Positions 8,988 to 17,613 of a stretch of 64,000 nucleotides of DNA are shown piece by piece. The position numbers and the translations under genes were made by a program. This DNA comes from CAIKZY01 sp044374195 (GTDB taxonomy: Bacteria > Actinomycetota > Actinomycetes > S36-B12), in contig JBILOY010000007.1 in NCBI GenBank assembly GCA_044374195.1, positions 46,920-110,919 on the forward strand, given 5' to 3'. How positions within the stretch are numbered: the first letter of the stretch is position 1; each line of letters opens with the position of its first letter. Below the pieces are notes generated by a model. The model ran no database searches and was not told where the DNA came from. It saw nothing but the letters and a program-made list of their open reading frames with translations.

Positions 8988-9881
8988 GTGACATCGCTGT
9001 TCATCGGCCTGGTGAGCCATGAGAAGTCGCGATTCGCCGCGAATCAGGGGCCCGATGGCCTGACCCAGACACTCGCCGCTCGGCTTGCCGATCTGGGCGT
9101 CACGGCCTCGTGGCGGGTCAATACCGACGATGCCTACGACCCGGCCGCACTGCCCATCGACGGCTCGGCGGCCTGGGGCTCGGTCTCCGAGGAATTACGG
9201 CTCGAGAGCCGCTGGCAGCGGTATCTGGCTGCCGGTCAGCCCGAAGGGGGCGTGACCCGCCTCGGACAGGCGGGGCACATGGCCTTAAGGCGGCTTCACG
9301 CGGTCTCCCGATACTGGCGCCCTTGGCAGTCGGCAGGCCTGAGCAACTCCGACGCCCAAAAGCTGGTGCGCCGCCTCATCAATATCGAGATTTCTCACCT
9401 CACTCTCATGAGGGAGGGCCTGGCTTCAGGGTCTGACTGGGTGCTGATCATCGAGGATGACGCCTCGACCCTGGATCTCGAGGACTGCGCTCGGGGTCTT
9501 CTTGGGCTGATGAGCCTGGAGCCGAGCGAGGCTGGGTCCGCTCCCGCCTACGTGAATGTCTCCCAGTCGTTCACGAATGCTGAATTGGGTATTGAGCACC
9601 TGCTGACTCCCGTGGCAGGCGCGTCATGGGCCGGTGGTTCACCTCGAGCCCTGTTGGCCGCATCCCGACCGGTGACGAACACGGTTTGCGCGATCCTCTA
9701 CCGCGCCACATTCCTGCGAGATCTCGTCGCTGAGATGGAATCACTTCCGATGACTCCAGTCGTGCCAATCGACTGGAAGCTCAACATCGCCCTGATGAAC
9801 ATGTTCGAGTCGGGTTCGCTGCTTAATGGTGACTGCTGGAACGTCACGCCTGGCCCGATGGACCAGCTCTCGATGCGATAA
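8988..9881 (+). CDS. GT25-like glycosyltransferase
   Basis: A 297-aa protein. GTG 8988 is chosen because AGGAG lies 5 nt upstream and the divergent promoter occupies the preceding 60 bp. The middle carries EISHLTLMREGL followed by WVLIIEDDAS, the arrangement of family 25 (LPS-type galactosyltransferase) proteins, where the EDD motif binds the metal and nucleotide sugar. The N-terminal part (FIGLVSHEKSRF) looks like the start of a small GT-A domain. It is followed after 7 nt by a TylF-like methyltransferase. Family assignment rests on the EDD context only and the sugar is unknown. Confidence 0.65.
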   Translation: MTSLFIGLVSHEKSRFAANQGPDGLTQTLAARLADLGVTASWRVNTDDAYDPAALPIDGSAAWGSVSEELRLESRWQRYLAAGQPEGGVTRLGQAGHMALRRLHAVSRYWRPWQSAGLSNSDAQKLVRRLINIEISHLTLMREGLASGSDWVLIIEDDASTLDLEDCARGLLGLMSLEPSEAGSAPAYVNVSQSFTNAELGIEHLLTPVAGASWAGGSPRALLAASRPVTNTVCAILYRATFLRDLVAEMESLPMTPVVPIDWKLNIALMNMFESGSLLNGDCWNVTPGPMDQLSMR

Positions 9882-9882
9882 T
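9877..9882 (+). promoter_or_regulatory. -10 element for the TylF-like gene (leaderless)
   Basis: GATAAT (5 of 6 to TATAAT) overlaps the stop codon of the preceding gene and ends 6 nt before GTG 9889. It supports that start and a private transcript for the methyltransferase. Confidence 0.45.
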
Positions 9883-9888
9883 GCCGCA

Positions 9889-10653
9889 GTGAAGCGCTAC
9901 GAGCAGGCCGTCGATTCCGTTGCCCGTCGCTTCGGTCTTCAGATCTCGCGCGTGAATTCCGCCGCAATGCGCCTGCCGATCGAGGCGACTCCGGCAGATG
10001 CGGAGCTGATCTCTTCCCTTCGCCCGTTCACCATGACCAGCGCAGAGCGCCTCTGGAGCCTGATCAACGCTGTCTCCTATGTCGTCGATCAGGAACTGCC
10101 CGGTGACTTCGCGGAATGCGGAGTATGGCGCGGCGGCAGTGTGATGGCGATGGCCAAGCAACTCGGTCGTCTCGGAGTCACGGATCGCCGCATCTGGCTT
10201 TACGACACCTTCGCCGGCATGACAGCACCGACAGACAACGACGTCGAAGCAGGTACTGGCGTCACCGCCGCCGACATGCTCTCCACTACCGCGATCGGTG
10301 ATGGCAACAATGTTTGGTGCGTCGCGGGCATCGACGACGTACGCGCAAACGTTGCGTCCACCGGTTACCCAATGTCGAATTTCGAGTTCGTCGAAGGTGA
10401 TGTCGCGCAGACGCTGCTCACTCGCGTGCCTGATCAGATCTCGCTGCTTCGTCTCGACACCGATTGGTACGAGTCGACGAAGATCGGTCTCGAAATCATG
10501 TATCCGCGATTGGTCGTTGGTGGTGTTTGCATCCTTGACGACTACGGACACTGGGTAGGCGCTCGCAAGGCTGTCGACGACTACTTCGCCGGCCAGCGTC
10601 CCTACATGCACCAGATCGACTACTCCGGCCGCGTCTTCGTCAAGACGCGCTAG
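9889..10653 (+). CDS. TylF/macrocin-type O-methyltransferase
   Basis: A 254-aa class I SAM-dependent methyltransferase. Visible family features are FAECGVWRGGS (SAM loop), RLDTDWYEST (metal and substrate region) and DDYGHW near the C-terminus, as in TylF-like sugar O-methyltransferases that need a divalent metal. The start GTG 9889 is supported by the leaderless -10 at 9877; an in-frame ATG at 9826 would overlap the upstream gene by 56 nt. Lying between two GTs, it probably O-methylates a sugar of the surface glycan (inference). Confidence 0.82.
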   Translation: MKRYEQAVDSVARRFGLQISRVNSAAMRLPIEATPADAELISSLRPFTMTSAERLWSLINAVSYVVDQELPGDFAECGVWRGGSVMAMAKQLGRLGVTDRRIWLYDTFAGMTAPTDNDVEAGTGVTAADMLSTTAIGDGNNVWCVAGIDDVRANVASTGYPMSNFEFVEGDVAQTLLTRVPDQISLLRLDTDWYESTKIGLEIMYPRLVVGGVCILDDYGHWVGARKAVDDYFAGQRPYMHQIDYSGRVFVKTR

Positions 10654-10663
10654 GCGAATACCG

Positions 10664-11458
10664 ATGAGCACCAGGCCGTGGCTCACGGTGATCACCGTGG
10701 TGAAGGACGCTACGGCTGACTTCACGCTGACTGCACAATCACTCGCCGCGCAGGATCTCACCGGTGTCGAGTACGTCGTCATCGACAGCTCGACTGATCG
10801 GGAAGCGATCCCTCACGCGCTGTCAGGTTTCGAAGCTCTGTCGCCTGCTGTCGTGACGTGGGTTGAACCTGCCGGTATTTATGCCGCGATGAACGCGGGG
10901 CTCTCACTCGCTACTGGCGATTACTGCTATTTCGCGAATGCGGGCGATGTGCTTTTCTCGACTGACACTCTCGCTCATGTTCGCGCTTCGCTCACCGTTA
11001 GCGGCGCATGTGTCTCGGATTGGGCCTTCGGGCCGGTTGAGATCCTTAGCCAAGACGGCACTCGAGTCATCACGCCCACCTGGGATTACGCAGCAGAGAA
11101 GAGCGCCTGCTTCAGCAACGGCCACTTCCCGTGTCATCAGGGAACCTTCGCATCGACTTCGGTGCTTCGATCTTTCGGCGGATTCGATACCTCGTACTCG
11201 ATCGTCGCTGACTACGCGAGCTTCCTGCGTCTGGCGCAAGTGAGCGACCCAATCGAACTAGATTTCGTGATCGCCACCTTTGCCGAGGGTGGTGTGTCAA
11301 CTACTCAGTGGCAAGAATCCTTCCGGCAATTCCATACGGCGCGCATGTCGATTCTTCGCCCCACCGGCTCGGTGGCGATTCGTGAGCGATGGAACACCAC
11401 GAGCCAGTATGCGAAGGTCTTCCTCGTGCGAAACGTGCTGCGTCGAGGTCGCGCATGA
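10664..11458 (+). CDS. family 2 glycosyltransferase
   Basis: A 264-aa GT-A protein with the GT2 start WLTVITVVKDA, the nucleotide-binding segment YVVIDSSTD and FANAGD in the metal-site position. The run GIYAAMNAGLSLATGDY is typical of WcaA/colanic-type GT2 enzymes. It lies 10 nt after the TylF-like gene, and its stop overlaps the start of the polytopic membrane protein by 4 nt (ATGA). The sugar donor cannot be assigned. Confidence 0.82.
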   Translation: MSTRPWLTVITVVKDATADFTLTAQSLAAQDLTGVEYVVIDSSTDREAIPHALSGFEALSPAVVTWVEPAGIYAAMNAGLSLATGDYCYFANAGDVLFSTDTLAHVRASLTVSGACVSDWAFGPVEILSQDGTRVITPTWDYAAEKSACFSNGHFPCHQGTFASTSVLRSFGGFDTSYSIVADYASFLRLAQVSDPIELDFVIATFAEGGVSTTQWQESFRQFHTARMSILRPTGSVAIRERWNTTSQYAKVFLVRNVLRRGRA

Positions 11459-13641
11459 AGTCACTCGCTTCACGCCCCTGGCTCACGCCAGCAGCATTGC
11501 TCGTCGTCGCGATGGTGTTCCTGCTCATCACGCAGGTCACGGTGCCTCAGACTCTTCTCCTCTCACTCATCGTGTCGTGCCAGGCGCTGACCGGAGCGTT
11601 CATTTGGCGCCTAGCCCAGCGTCACCGTGCCGTCGGAATCATCGAGGCCACGGGCGTCGGTCTGGCGATCGGCACTGCAGCGGCGCTCATCTGCGGTGCG
11701 GCCCTCCGACCGGTCTCCACCTGGGCGTGGCTACTGCCATCGCTTATCGCGCTCGTGATCTGGATAGTTCGCCGTGCGCGTGGGCTGCGGTTGCCAAAGT
11801 GCGGAGCACCGAATCGCGCAGGTGTTGTTGCACTCGTGGTGGGCGGGGCGCTGGGCGCTCTCTCGCTGGCCGCCAACGTGGTCAACTATCCGCTGAGTTG
11901 GGAAGGGCTGTGGGGGAAGTATCACCCCGACATGCTGTTCTTTGAAGCAATCTCCCAGGGCATCGCGCGATTCGGAGCCGACGACAGCATCCTGATGGCC
12001 GGTGGGAACATTCGCTATCACTGGCTGACGTACGCCTGGGCTGGACAGATAAGCGTCTCGGCTGACGCTGCGTCATTCGTGGTGCTCACTCGCGTGTTGC
12101 CGATCGTCGCGATCATCGCAACAATCACGATCGCTGTCGGCTGGGCCCAGCGCATGACCAAGGTGGCCTGGGTGCCCACGCTCGCTGCTGTGCTGCTGAT
12201 CAGCGGCGGCTATGTCGGGGCAACCTACGGCACGATCCTGAACTTCGACTCGCCCTCGCAAGCGCTCAGCATGGTCTGGATGCTGGGGCTCTGCGTCGCC
12301 TTTCTTGCGTACCTGCGCGGCTCGGCACTCAGCCGAGGTGCTTCCGCCTGGCTGTTGCTCATCATCGGCGCGCTCGCCATCGCGGTATCCGGCGGCAAGA
12401 TCAGCTCAGCCGCAATCGTTGCTGCAGGTATGGCTTTCACCGCGATCCTCGGATTGCTGCGTCGCACTGCCTGGGCTCGACGCGCTGTTGTGGCGGCTGT
12501 CGTCGTCTGCATCGCATTGGCTCTCACCTACCTGATCGTGGTGGCCGGCTCGGCCGACCCGGGCGGATTGAAGATCCTTCAACTCGTTGATCGAGCCTCG
12601 AGCGTGCAGGGCTTGAACCCCAACAACAATCCATGCGGCATCGTGGTTGGCACGGTCATCATGATGCTTGCCATCGTGCCGCGCTGGGCAGGTCTTGGGT
12701 GGCTGATAACTGCTCGCAGTACTCGCTGGAATGCCTCAACAATTCTCGGCATGGGCTTGGCGATTGCCGGCCTCGCGACTGTCGTGCTGATCAGCGGTGG
12801 CCTCAATGACACCTGGTTTGCTCTCGCCGCGTCAGCGCCGCTTGCCGTGCTATCTGCAGTGGGCGTTGGTCGAGCAGTCACGACAGTATCACCGCGTTCA
12901 ATCGATCGACCGGCACCAATCATCTGGCTTGGAGCGCTGCTCGGGCTGATTCTCGCTGTGGTAGCCACGGGATTGTGGGCGACTGGTGGCGGTTCGCTCC
13001 GCTGGCTTGGCCCGGTAGTCGGGCTGCTTGGTGCCGTGGCTATCGGATCGCTACTTGCTCGTTCGCATTCACTGGCTGGAAGCTCACGTGCTCGAGTACT
13101 CGCAATGTCAATACTCGTTCTGGTTTGTCTCTCCGCGCCGACCCGAGCGCTCGGGGTCGTTTCTACGTCATTCGGAACGCTCCCTGAATTTGGATTGCGG
13201 TCAGATGCCTTCACGCCACTGACTCGCTTCGTCGAAAACATCGATCGCATCGTCGTGCGCGAGTGGTCGTCGGATGACCAGGCAGCGGCAGACTGGGTCC
13301 TGACTCACGCATCAGCTGACGACATAATCGCGACGAATGTGGTGTTCAGTCCGCTAGTTCCGGCGCTGACGCGCCATCGCATGATGATTGCGGGTCTGCT
13401 CTACCAAGCACCCTACGGAACGACTTCGCAGTTACCCACTGTGCTTGATCGTGAGAAGGCGTCGCTGGCGTTCGTCAATACTCCGTCTGCAACGTCGCTG
13501 GCGCCACTGTGTGCTGCCGGCGCGTCATGGGTCTGGGTAGCGAATGCGCGCGCTGAAGTGCGCGAATGGTCACCGTGGGCCGAAGTGGCCTACGCGAATG
13601 ACGCGGTCACGATCCTGCGCGTGGCGACCGACCGCTGCTGA
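11455..13641 (+). CDS. large polytopic membrane protein, GT-C-like
   Basis: A 728-aa protein with a dozen or more hydrophobic segments and a soluble C-terminal region from about residue 600. ATG 11455 is chosen because it overlaps the upstream stop (ATGA). The first extracytoplasmic loop has YHPDMLFFEAIS and later RYHWLTYAW; acidic and His residues in an early outer loop are what GT-C glycosyltransferases use. I infer either a polyprenyl-phosphate-sugar-dependent transferase or a polymerase-like protein. No family name can be given with confidence. Its 3' end overlaps the convergent GT2 gene by 35 bp. Confidence 0.65.
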   Translation: MKSLASRPWLTPAALLVVAMVFLLITQVTVPQTLLLSLIVSCQALTGAFIWRLAQRHRAVGIIEATGVGLAIGTAAALICGAALRPVSTWAWLLPSLIALVIWIVRRARGLRLPKCGAPNRAGVVALVVGGALGALSLAANVVNYPLSWEGLWGKYHPDMLFFEAISQGIARFGADDSILMAGGNIRYHWLTYAWAGQISVSADAASFVVLTRVLPIVAIIATITIAVGWAQRMTKVAWVPTLAAVLLISGGYVGATYGTILNFDSPSQALSMVWMLGLCVAFLAYLRGSALSRGASAWLLLIIGALAIAVSGGKISSAAIVAAGMAFTAILGLLRRTAWARRAVVAAVVVCIALALTYLIVVAGSADPGGLKILQLVDRASSVQGLNPNNNPCGIVVGTVIMMLAIVPRWAGLGWLITARSTRWNASTILGMGLAIAGLATVVLISGGLNDTWFALAASAPLAVLSAVGVGRAVTTVSPRSIDRPAPIIWLGALLGLILAVVATGLWATGGGSLRWLGPVVGLLGAVAIGSLLARSHSLAGSSRARVLAMSILVLVCLSAPTRALGVVSTSFGTLPEFGLRSDAFTPLTRFVENIDRIVVREWSSDDQAAADWVLTHASADDIIATNVVFSPLVPALTRHRMMIAGLLYQAPYGTTSQLPTVLDREKASLAFVNTPSATSLAPLCAAGASWVWVANARAEVREWSPWAEVAYANDAVTILRVATDRC

Positions 13642-14419
13642 TCTTTCGTGCTCGCCGACTGACCTCGTCGGCGGCGAGCCGCGTCGCGATACGAACCGGC
13701 CCTTCCCACATCCATGCGCACTTGCGCGCGAATGGGCTGAGAGCGCGACGACGCGCTCTCTCTGACTCCTGAAGCGATTGCGTTCGGTCACCGACAGTGA
13801 GCGAATCCGCGTGCCAGCGGAAACTAGAGACGACCTCGCCCACGTCGACGAAGCGACCGAGAGGCTGGAGCTTCAGCAGGAGATCGAGATCAAAGGCGAA
13901 CTTCAGTGAGTCGTCGACACCACCAACGGCGCTCCACGCCGTAGCCCGCACGAGCATGCCCGGCTGCGGGATGAGATCAGGGCCCCACTTGAGGATTCGG
14001 GGCGCCCAGGGGCCGGCCTTGCTGATCCAGAGCTCTTGTCCGTTGCCATCGATGTAGCGGCACGCGCCGAAGGCGAGAACGGCAGTCGGATCCGCCTCTA
14101 GGGCAGCGACTGTTCGCGCCAGCGATCCTGGCTCCAGCAGGTCGTCGTCACCGAGCCAGTTCACGTAGGTGCAGGCCGGCTGCTGAGCCAGACCATGGCT
14201 CGCGCCGGCATTGACGGCCGACGGCAGGCTGCCTGGATCCGCAACTACCTGGGCACCATGTCGGGCGGCGAGCTCCTGCACATGGGGGTTATCGAGCGGC
14301 GCCACGAGGACGATGCTGACCGGCAGGCCCTGCTGTTCGATCGAGGAGATTGACTGCTCGAGGTACTCGGGGCGACGACCCAGAGTGGGGATCACCATCA
14401 GCACTCGGGGATCCGTCAT
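13607..14419 (-). CDS. family 2 glycosyltransferase
   Basis: A 270-aa GT-A protein. The start VLMVIPTLGRRPEYL and the metal motif NWLGDDDLL are clear GT2 features, and FDLDLLLKL occurs further on. The last 40 residues are rich in Arg and Ser and are encoded in the region that overlaps the end of the convergent polytopic gene. The gene stands alone on its strand and is divergent from the DUF4910 gene with only 39 bp between them. It is likely an envelope glycan transferase of unknown specificity. Confidence 0.82.
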   Translation of the reverse strand: MTDPRVLMVIPTLGRRPEYLEQSISSIEQQGLPVSIVLVAPLDNPHVQELAARHGAQVVADPGSLPSAVNAGASHGLAQQPACTYVNWLGDDDLLEPGSLARTVAALEADPTAVLAFGACRYIDGNGQELWISKAGPWAPRILKWGPDLIPQPGMLVRATAWSAVGGVDDSLKFAFDLDLLLKLQPLGRFVDVGEVVSSFRWHADSLTVGDRTQSLQESERARRRALSPFARKCAWMWEGPVRIATRLAADEVSRRARKISSGRSPRAGS

Positions 14420-14427
14420 GACGTCGA

Positions 14428-14434
14428 TATCCTA
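14428..14434. promoter_or_regulatory. overlapping divergent -10-like hexamers
   Basis: In the 39-bp gap between divergent genes, TATCCT (plus, 14428-14433) and TAGGAT (minus, 14429-14434) overlap almost completely. The minus hexamer is 9 nt from ATG 14419. The plus one is 25 nt before GTG 14459, which has its own GAGGAG ribosome site. Confidence 0.35.
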
Positions 14435-14458
14435 AGGCTTTCGTGACGAGGAGACGGT

Positions 14459-15766
14459 GTGAGCGGTTCTGACATGGCCGAGGGCCGGTTCATGCACGAC
14501 CTGGCGACTCGTCTCTTCCCGATATGCCGCAGCCTCACGGGCAATGGTGTTCGCGAGACCTTCGCGATCTTGCAGGAGGTTCTTCCGGGTCTGCAGCTGC
14601 ACGAGGTGCCCAGCGGCACCCAGGTCTTCGACTGGCAGGTGCCCGACGAGTGGAACATTCGAGGGGCTTACCTCGAGGGGCCTGACGGATCACGAGTGAT
14701 CGACTTCGCTGACTCGAATATTCACGTCGTGGGCTACTCGGTGCCCGTCGACACGGTGCTGCCTCTGTCCGAGCTGCAGAACCACCTCCACTCGACGCCC
14801 GAACTGCCCGAGGCAATTCCCTACGTGACGAGTTATTACAACCGCACCTGGGGCTTCTGCCTTCCGCACGCACTGCGCGAGCGCCTGCCCGGGGGTGAGT
14901 ACCGAGCTGTTATCGACGCAACCCTGGAACCGGGTTCCTTGACCTACGGCGAATTGGTGATTCCCGGCGAATCGACCGAGGAAGTCTTCATCACGACCTA
15001 CATCTGCCACCCTTCGCTGGCGAACAATGAGCTCTCCGGCCCGATGGTTTCCACGGCACTCGCGCTCTGGCTGATGTCACTCCCGCGCCGCCGCTATACC
15101 TACCGTTTCGTGTTCGCACCCGAGACCATCGGCGCTATCACCTACGCGAGCCTTCACCTCGATGCCCTGCGCTCATCCACCGTGGCAGCCTTCAACCTGA
15201 CCTGCATCGGTGACGAAGGTGACTACTCGTACCTTGCTTCGCGCCTGGGAAATCTTGAGATCGATCGCATCGCACGTCACGTGTTGTCAACACGTTCGCC
15301 CGCGGTCGAATACTCCTATCTTGATCGCGGAAGCGACGAGCGTCAGTACGGCATGCCAGGCATTGATCTACCCATGATCTCCCTGATGCGCACCAAGTAC
15401 GGCGCGTATCCCGAGTACCACACATCATTCGACGACCTGACCGTCGTCACTCCCGCTGGGCTGCAGGGTGGTCTCGATCTCGTGCGTGAATGCATCGAGG
15501 TTCTCGAGGTTAACGACTACTACGAGACAACGGTGCTGGGCGAGCCGCAGTTGGGTCGTCGCGGCCTCTATCACGCGATTCATGCACGTACCGTGGCTGA
15601 CATCATCCTGCTGCGCACCAACGTGCTCGCCTATGCCGACGGCCACCATTCAGTTCTCGACATGGCAGAAATGTTTGACTTGCCCGTCAACGTGGTATGT
15701 GAGGTCGTACAAGAACTCGTCGAGCACGATCTGCTCGTGAAGCTGCCCGGAAAGAAGGACTCCTGA
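14459..15766 (+). CDS. DUF4910 aminopeptidase-like protein with winged-helix tail
   Basis: A 435-aa protein of the DUF4910/DUF2172 type: an N-terminal region with an inserted domain, an M28-like zinc-peptidase fold and a C-terminal winged helix (about 365-435). Candidate metal and active-site residues are H184 in ICHPSLANNELSG, E222 in APETIG, D290 in LDRGSDE and H321 in YPEYHTSFDDL. These proteins recur in bacterial surface-polysaccharide loci. Their reaction is not established to my knowledge, and deacylation or amide hydrolysis of a sugar is a guess. GTG 14459 follows GAGGAG. It is co-transcribed with a methyltransferase (1-nt overlap). Confidence 0.8.
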   Translation: MSGSDMAEGRFMHDLATRLFPICRSLTGNGVRETFAILQEVLPGLQLHEVPSGTQVFDWQVPDEWNIRGAYLEGPDGSRVIDFADSNIHVVGYSVPVDTVLPLSELQNHLHSTPELPEAIPYVTSYYNRTWGFCLPHALRERLPGGEYRAVIDATLEPGSLTYGELVIPGESTEEVFITTYICHPSLANNELSGPMVSTALALWLMSLPRRRYTYRFVFAPETIGAITYASLHLDALRSSTVAAFNLTCIGDEGDYSYLASRLGNLEIDRIARHVLSTRSPAVEYSYLDRGSDERQYGMPGIDLPMISLMRTKYGAYPEYHTSFDDLTVVTPAGLQGGLDLVRECIEVLEVNDYYETTVLGEPQLGRRGLYHAIHARTVADIILLRTNVLAYADGHHSVLDMAEMFDLPVNVVCEVVQELVEHDLLVKLPGKKDS

Positions 15767-16647
15767 TGTCGGTTGCCTCCCATTACGACGGCAGCGCCTC
15801 CAGTTACGGCGACCAGTACGACCCTGAGAAGCTCTGGACCAATGCCGAGTACCCGGCCAACTTCTTCCGTCTTCAGTTGGTGCAACGCCTCCTTGCTGAG
15901 GCCGGGTCGACCTCGGTATACGAACTCGGCGCAGGAGATGCCTCGCCCCTGTCAACCATCGGCGCCACCGGCATTCGAGTCGCCGGAAATGACGTTTCAC
16001 CGGAGATGGTCAAGATCGCTCGTGCCAACATGGAGGCCAAGGGACTCGACGGATCCCTCATCACGCTCCTCGATGTCGAGAACCCCGAAGCGGTGCGTGC
16101 CGAGCACGAGCTACGCGGCGAATTCGATGCGGTCATGGCTCTGGGGGTCATTCCGCACGTCAGCGACGACGCTGCCTTCGTGAAGGCCATGGATGACTTC
16201 CTTCGCCCCGGTGGCCAACTGCTGCTGCAGTTCCGAAACTCGATGTTCTCGATGTTCACCTTCAACCGTCTGACCAAGGAGTTCATCCTCGACGAATTGC
16301 TCGTCGACGTCTCTCAGGAAATCCGCGATGTTGTCGCCGCTGACCTCGACGCACGCCTCGCTGTCGACAAGCCGCCAAAGCGCACCCGACCCACCGGCGA
16401 TGGATACGACGAGATCCTCTCCCGCTTCCATAATCCCTTCGAACTTGCCGAGGTCGTCAAGGCTGCGGGTTACTCCGATATTCGCTTCCACTGGTACAAC
16501 TACCACCCCGCGTATCCAATGCTGGCGGGCAACATCGATGCCCGCGCGTACCGCGAAGCGCAGGTCGCTTTGGAGCATGAGGGCACCTGGCGCGGCATGT
16601 TCCTGTGCTCGGCAGGCCTGATCGAAGCCACGAAGAAGCCCGCCTGA
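15766..16647 (+). CDS. class I SAM-dependent methyltransferase
   Basis: A 293-aa protein. Motif I is VYELGAGDAS, motif II GNDVSPEM, and AVMALGVIPH and LRPGGQLLLQFRN follow as motifs IV and V. These are enough to call a Rossmann-type methyltransferase. The TGATG junction couples it to the DUF4910 gene, and the next gene begins 2 nt after its stop. The substrate is unknown; the setting suggests a glycan or a small precursor. Confidence 0.82.
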   Translation: MSVASHYDGSASSYGDQYDPEKLWTNAEYPANFFRLQLVQRLLAEAGSTSVYELGAGDASPLSTIGATGIRVAGNDVSPEMVKIARANMEAKGLDGSLITLLDVENPEAVRAEHELRGEFDAVMALGVIPHVSDDAAFVKAMDDFLRPGGQLLLQFRNSMFSMFTFNRLTKEFILDELLVDVSQEIRDVVAADLDARLAVDKPPKRTRPTGDGYDEILSRFHNPFELAEVVKAAGYSDIRFHWYNYHPAYPMLAGNIDARAYREAQVALEHEGTWRGMFLCSAGLIEATKKPA

Positions 16648-16649
16648 GC

Positions 16650-17567
16650 ATGGCTACTCTCGCGCTGCTCCTGAAGTCGTACTCGGGCGACTTCGCATAT
16701 GCGCAGCGTCTGGTTGCCAGCTTTCAGAAGCACAACACCGAGGGCCTGACTCTCTATGTCGTCATTCCCGAGAGTGACCTGGTGCAATTCCGTGCACTCG
16801 TCGGATCCAACATCGAGCTCGTCAGCGAGAGCCTTCTTGGCCAGTACCTGACAGATGTGCCGGTGCACGGCATGCGTCCGGGATACATCAACCAGGAGAT
16901 CATCAAGCTCGCGTTCTGGGAACTCGGCTTTGCCGAGAACTACTTCTGCGTGGATTCTGATGCCGAGTTCATTCGTGACTTCGGCTTCGCCGACTTCATG
17001 GTGAACGACACCACTCCGTACACGGTCCTCGTCGAGGACAAGGAGCTGCTCGTGGAGCCCAGGTACTACGAGCAGTACTGGAAGACTCGGGAGACGGAAA
17101 TCCGAAAGATCCAGCAACTGGTCGGACTTGATGCCCGGGTGATCCGCACCTGCCACGGCCACCAGGTGTTCTCCGCCACGGTGCTTCGCTCATTCAAGGA
17201 GAAGTTCCTCAATCCGCGTGGCTGGACATATGTCGACGTGCTCGCGGAATCCCCGTACGAGTTCACCTGGTACAACATGTGGTTGCAGAAGGATCACTCC
17301 ATCGAGATCCATGCCCGCGAGCCCTTCGTGAAAGTCTTCCATCACGAGGGTCACCACCTCGAGTACATCCTTCGAGGAGTCAGCCAGGCCGACATCGCCC
17401 GGGGCTACCTGGCTGTCGTCGTGAACTCCAACTACTCGCGCGACCTTGGGGTGGTGGATTCCTCGGCGAGCAAGCCGGAGTCCCTGAGCCGCTACCTCTC
17501 CTACGGGGAGGTGGGCCAGCTGCTGGCCTCAAAGTTCAAGGACACTTTCCGACGCCGCCTGAGCTGA
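16650..17567 (+). CDS. DUF6492-like putative glycosyltransferase
   Basis: A 305-aa protein starting at ATG 16650 (MATLALLLKSYSGDFAYA), directly after the methyltransferase stop. Features include LYVVIPESD, GYINQEIIKL, a DxD-like YFCVDSDAEF and HEGHHLEY near the C-terminus. This pattern (LLLKSYxxD ... INQQIIKL ... DSD) is what I associate with DUF6492 proteins, which are probable nucleotide-sugar transferases of uncharacterised specificity. The middle gene of a compact module with the DUF4910, methyltransferase and PhyH genes. Confidence 0.65.
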   Translation: MATLALLLKSYSGDFAYAQRLVASFQKHNTEGLTLYVVIPESDLVQFRALVGSNIELVSESLLGQYLTDVPVHGMRPGYINQEIIKLAFWELGFAENYFCVDSDAEFIRDFGFADFMVNDTTPYTVLVEDKELLVEPRYYEQYWKTRETEIRKIQQLVGLDARVIRTCHGHQVFSATVLRSFKEKFLNPRGWTYVDVLAESPYEFTWYNMWLQKDHSIEIHAREPFVKVFHHEGHHLEYILRGVSQADIARGYLAVVVNSNYSRDLGVVDSSASKPESLSRYLSYGEVGQLLASKFKDTFRRRLS

Positions 17568-17613
17568 GGCCAGCCAGTAGGCTTGGGCAGAGTCAGATGC
17601 GATCGGAGTTGTC

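Noticed and set aside
8923..9004. ATG 9004 as the start of the ABC transporter.
   Set aside because: It would run into the start and ribosome site of the divergent gene at 8988. GTG 8923 has a -10 hexamer at the leaderless distance and removes only non-conserved residues.
9844..10782. A 312-codon open frame on the minus strand.
   Set aside because: It is antisense to the TylF-like gene and the start of the next GT2, both with clear motifs. Its translation has no family-like segment and is a by-product of GC-rich codon use.
12579..13250. A 223-codon minus-strand frame.
   Set aside because: Antisense to the polytopic membrane protein at 11455. The membrane segments on the plus strand are continuous through it.
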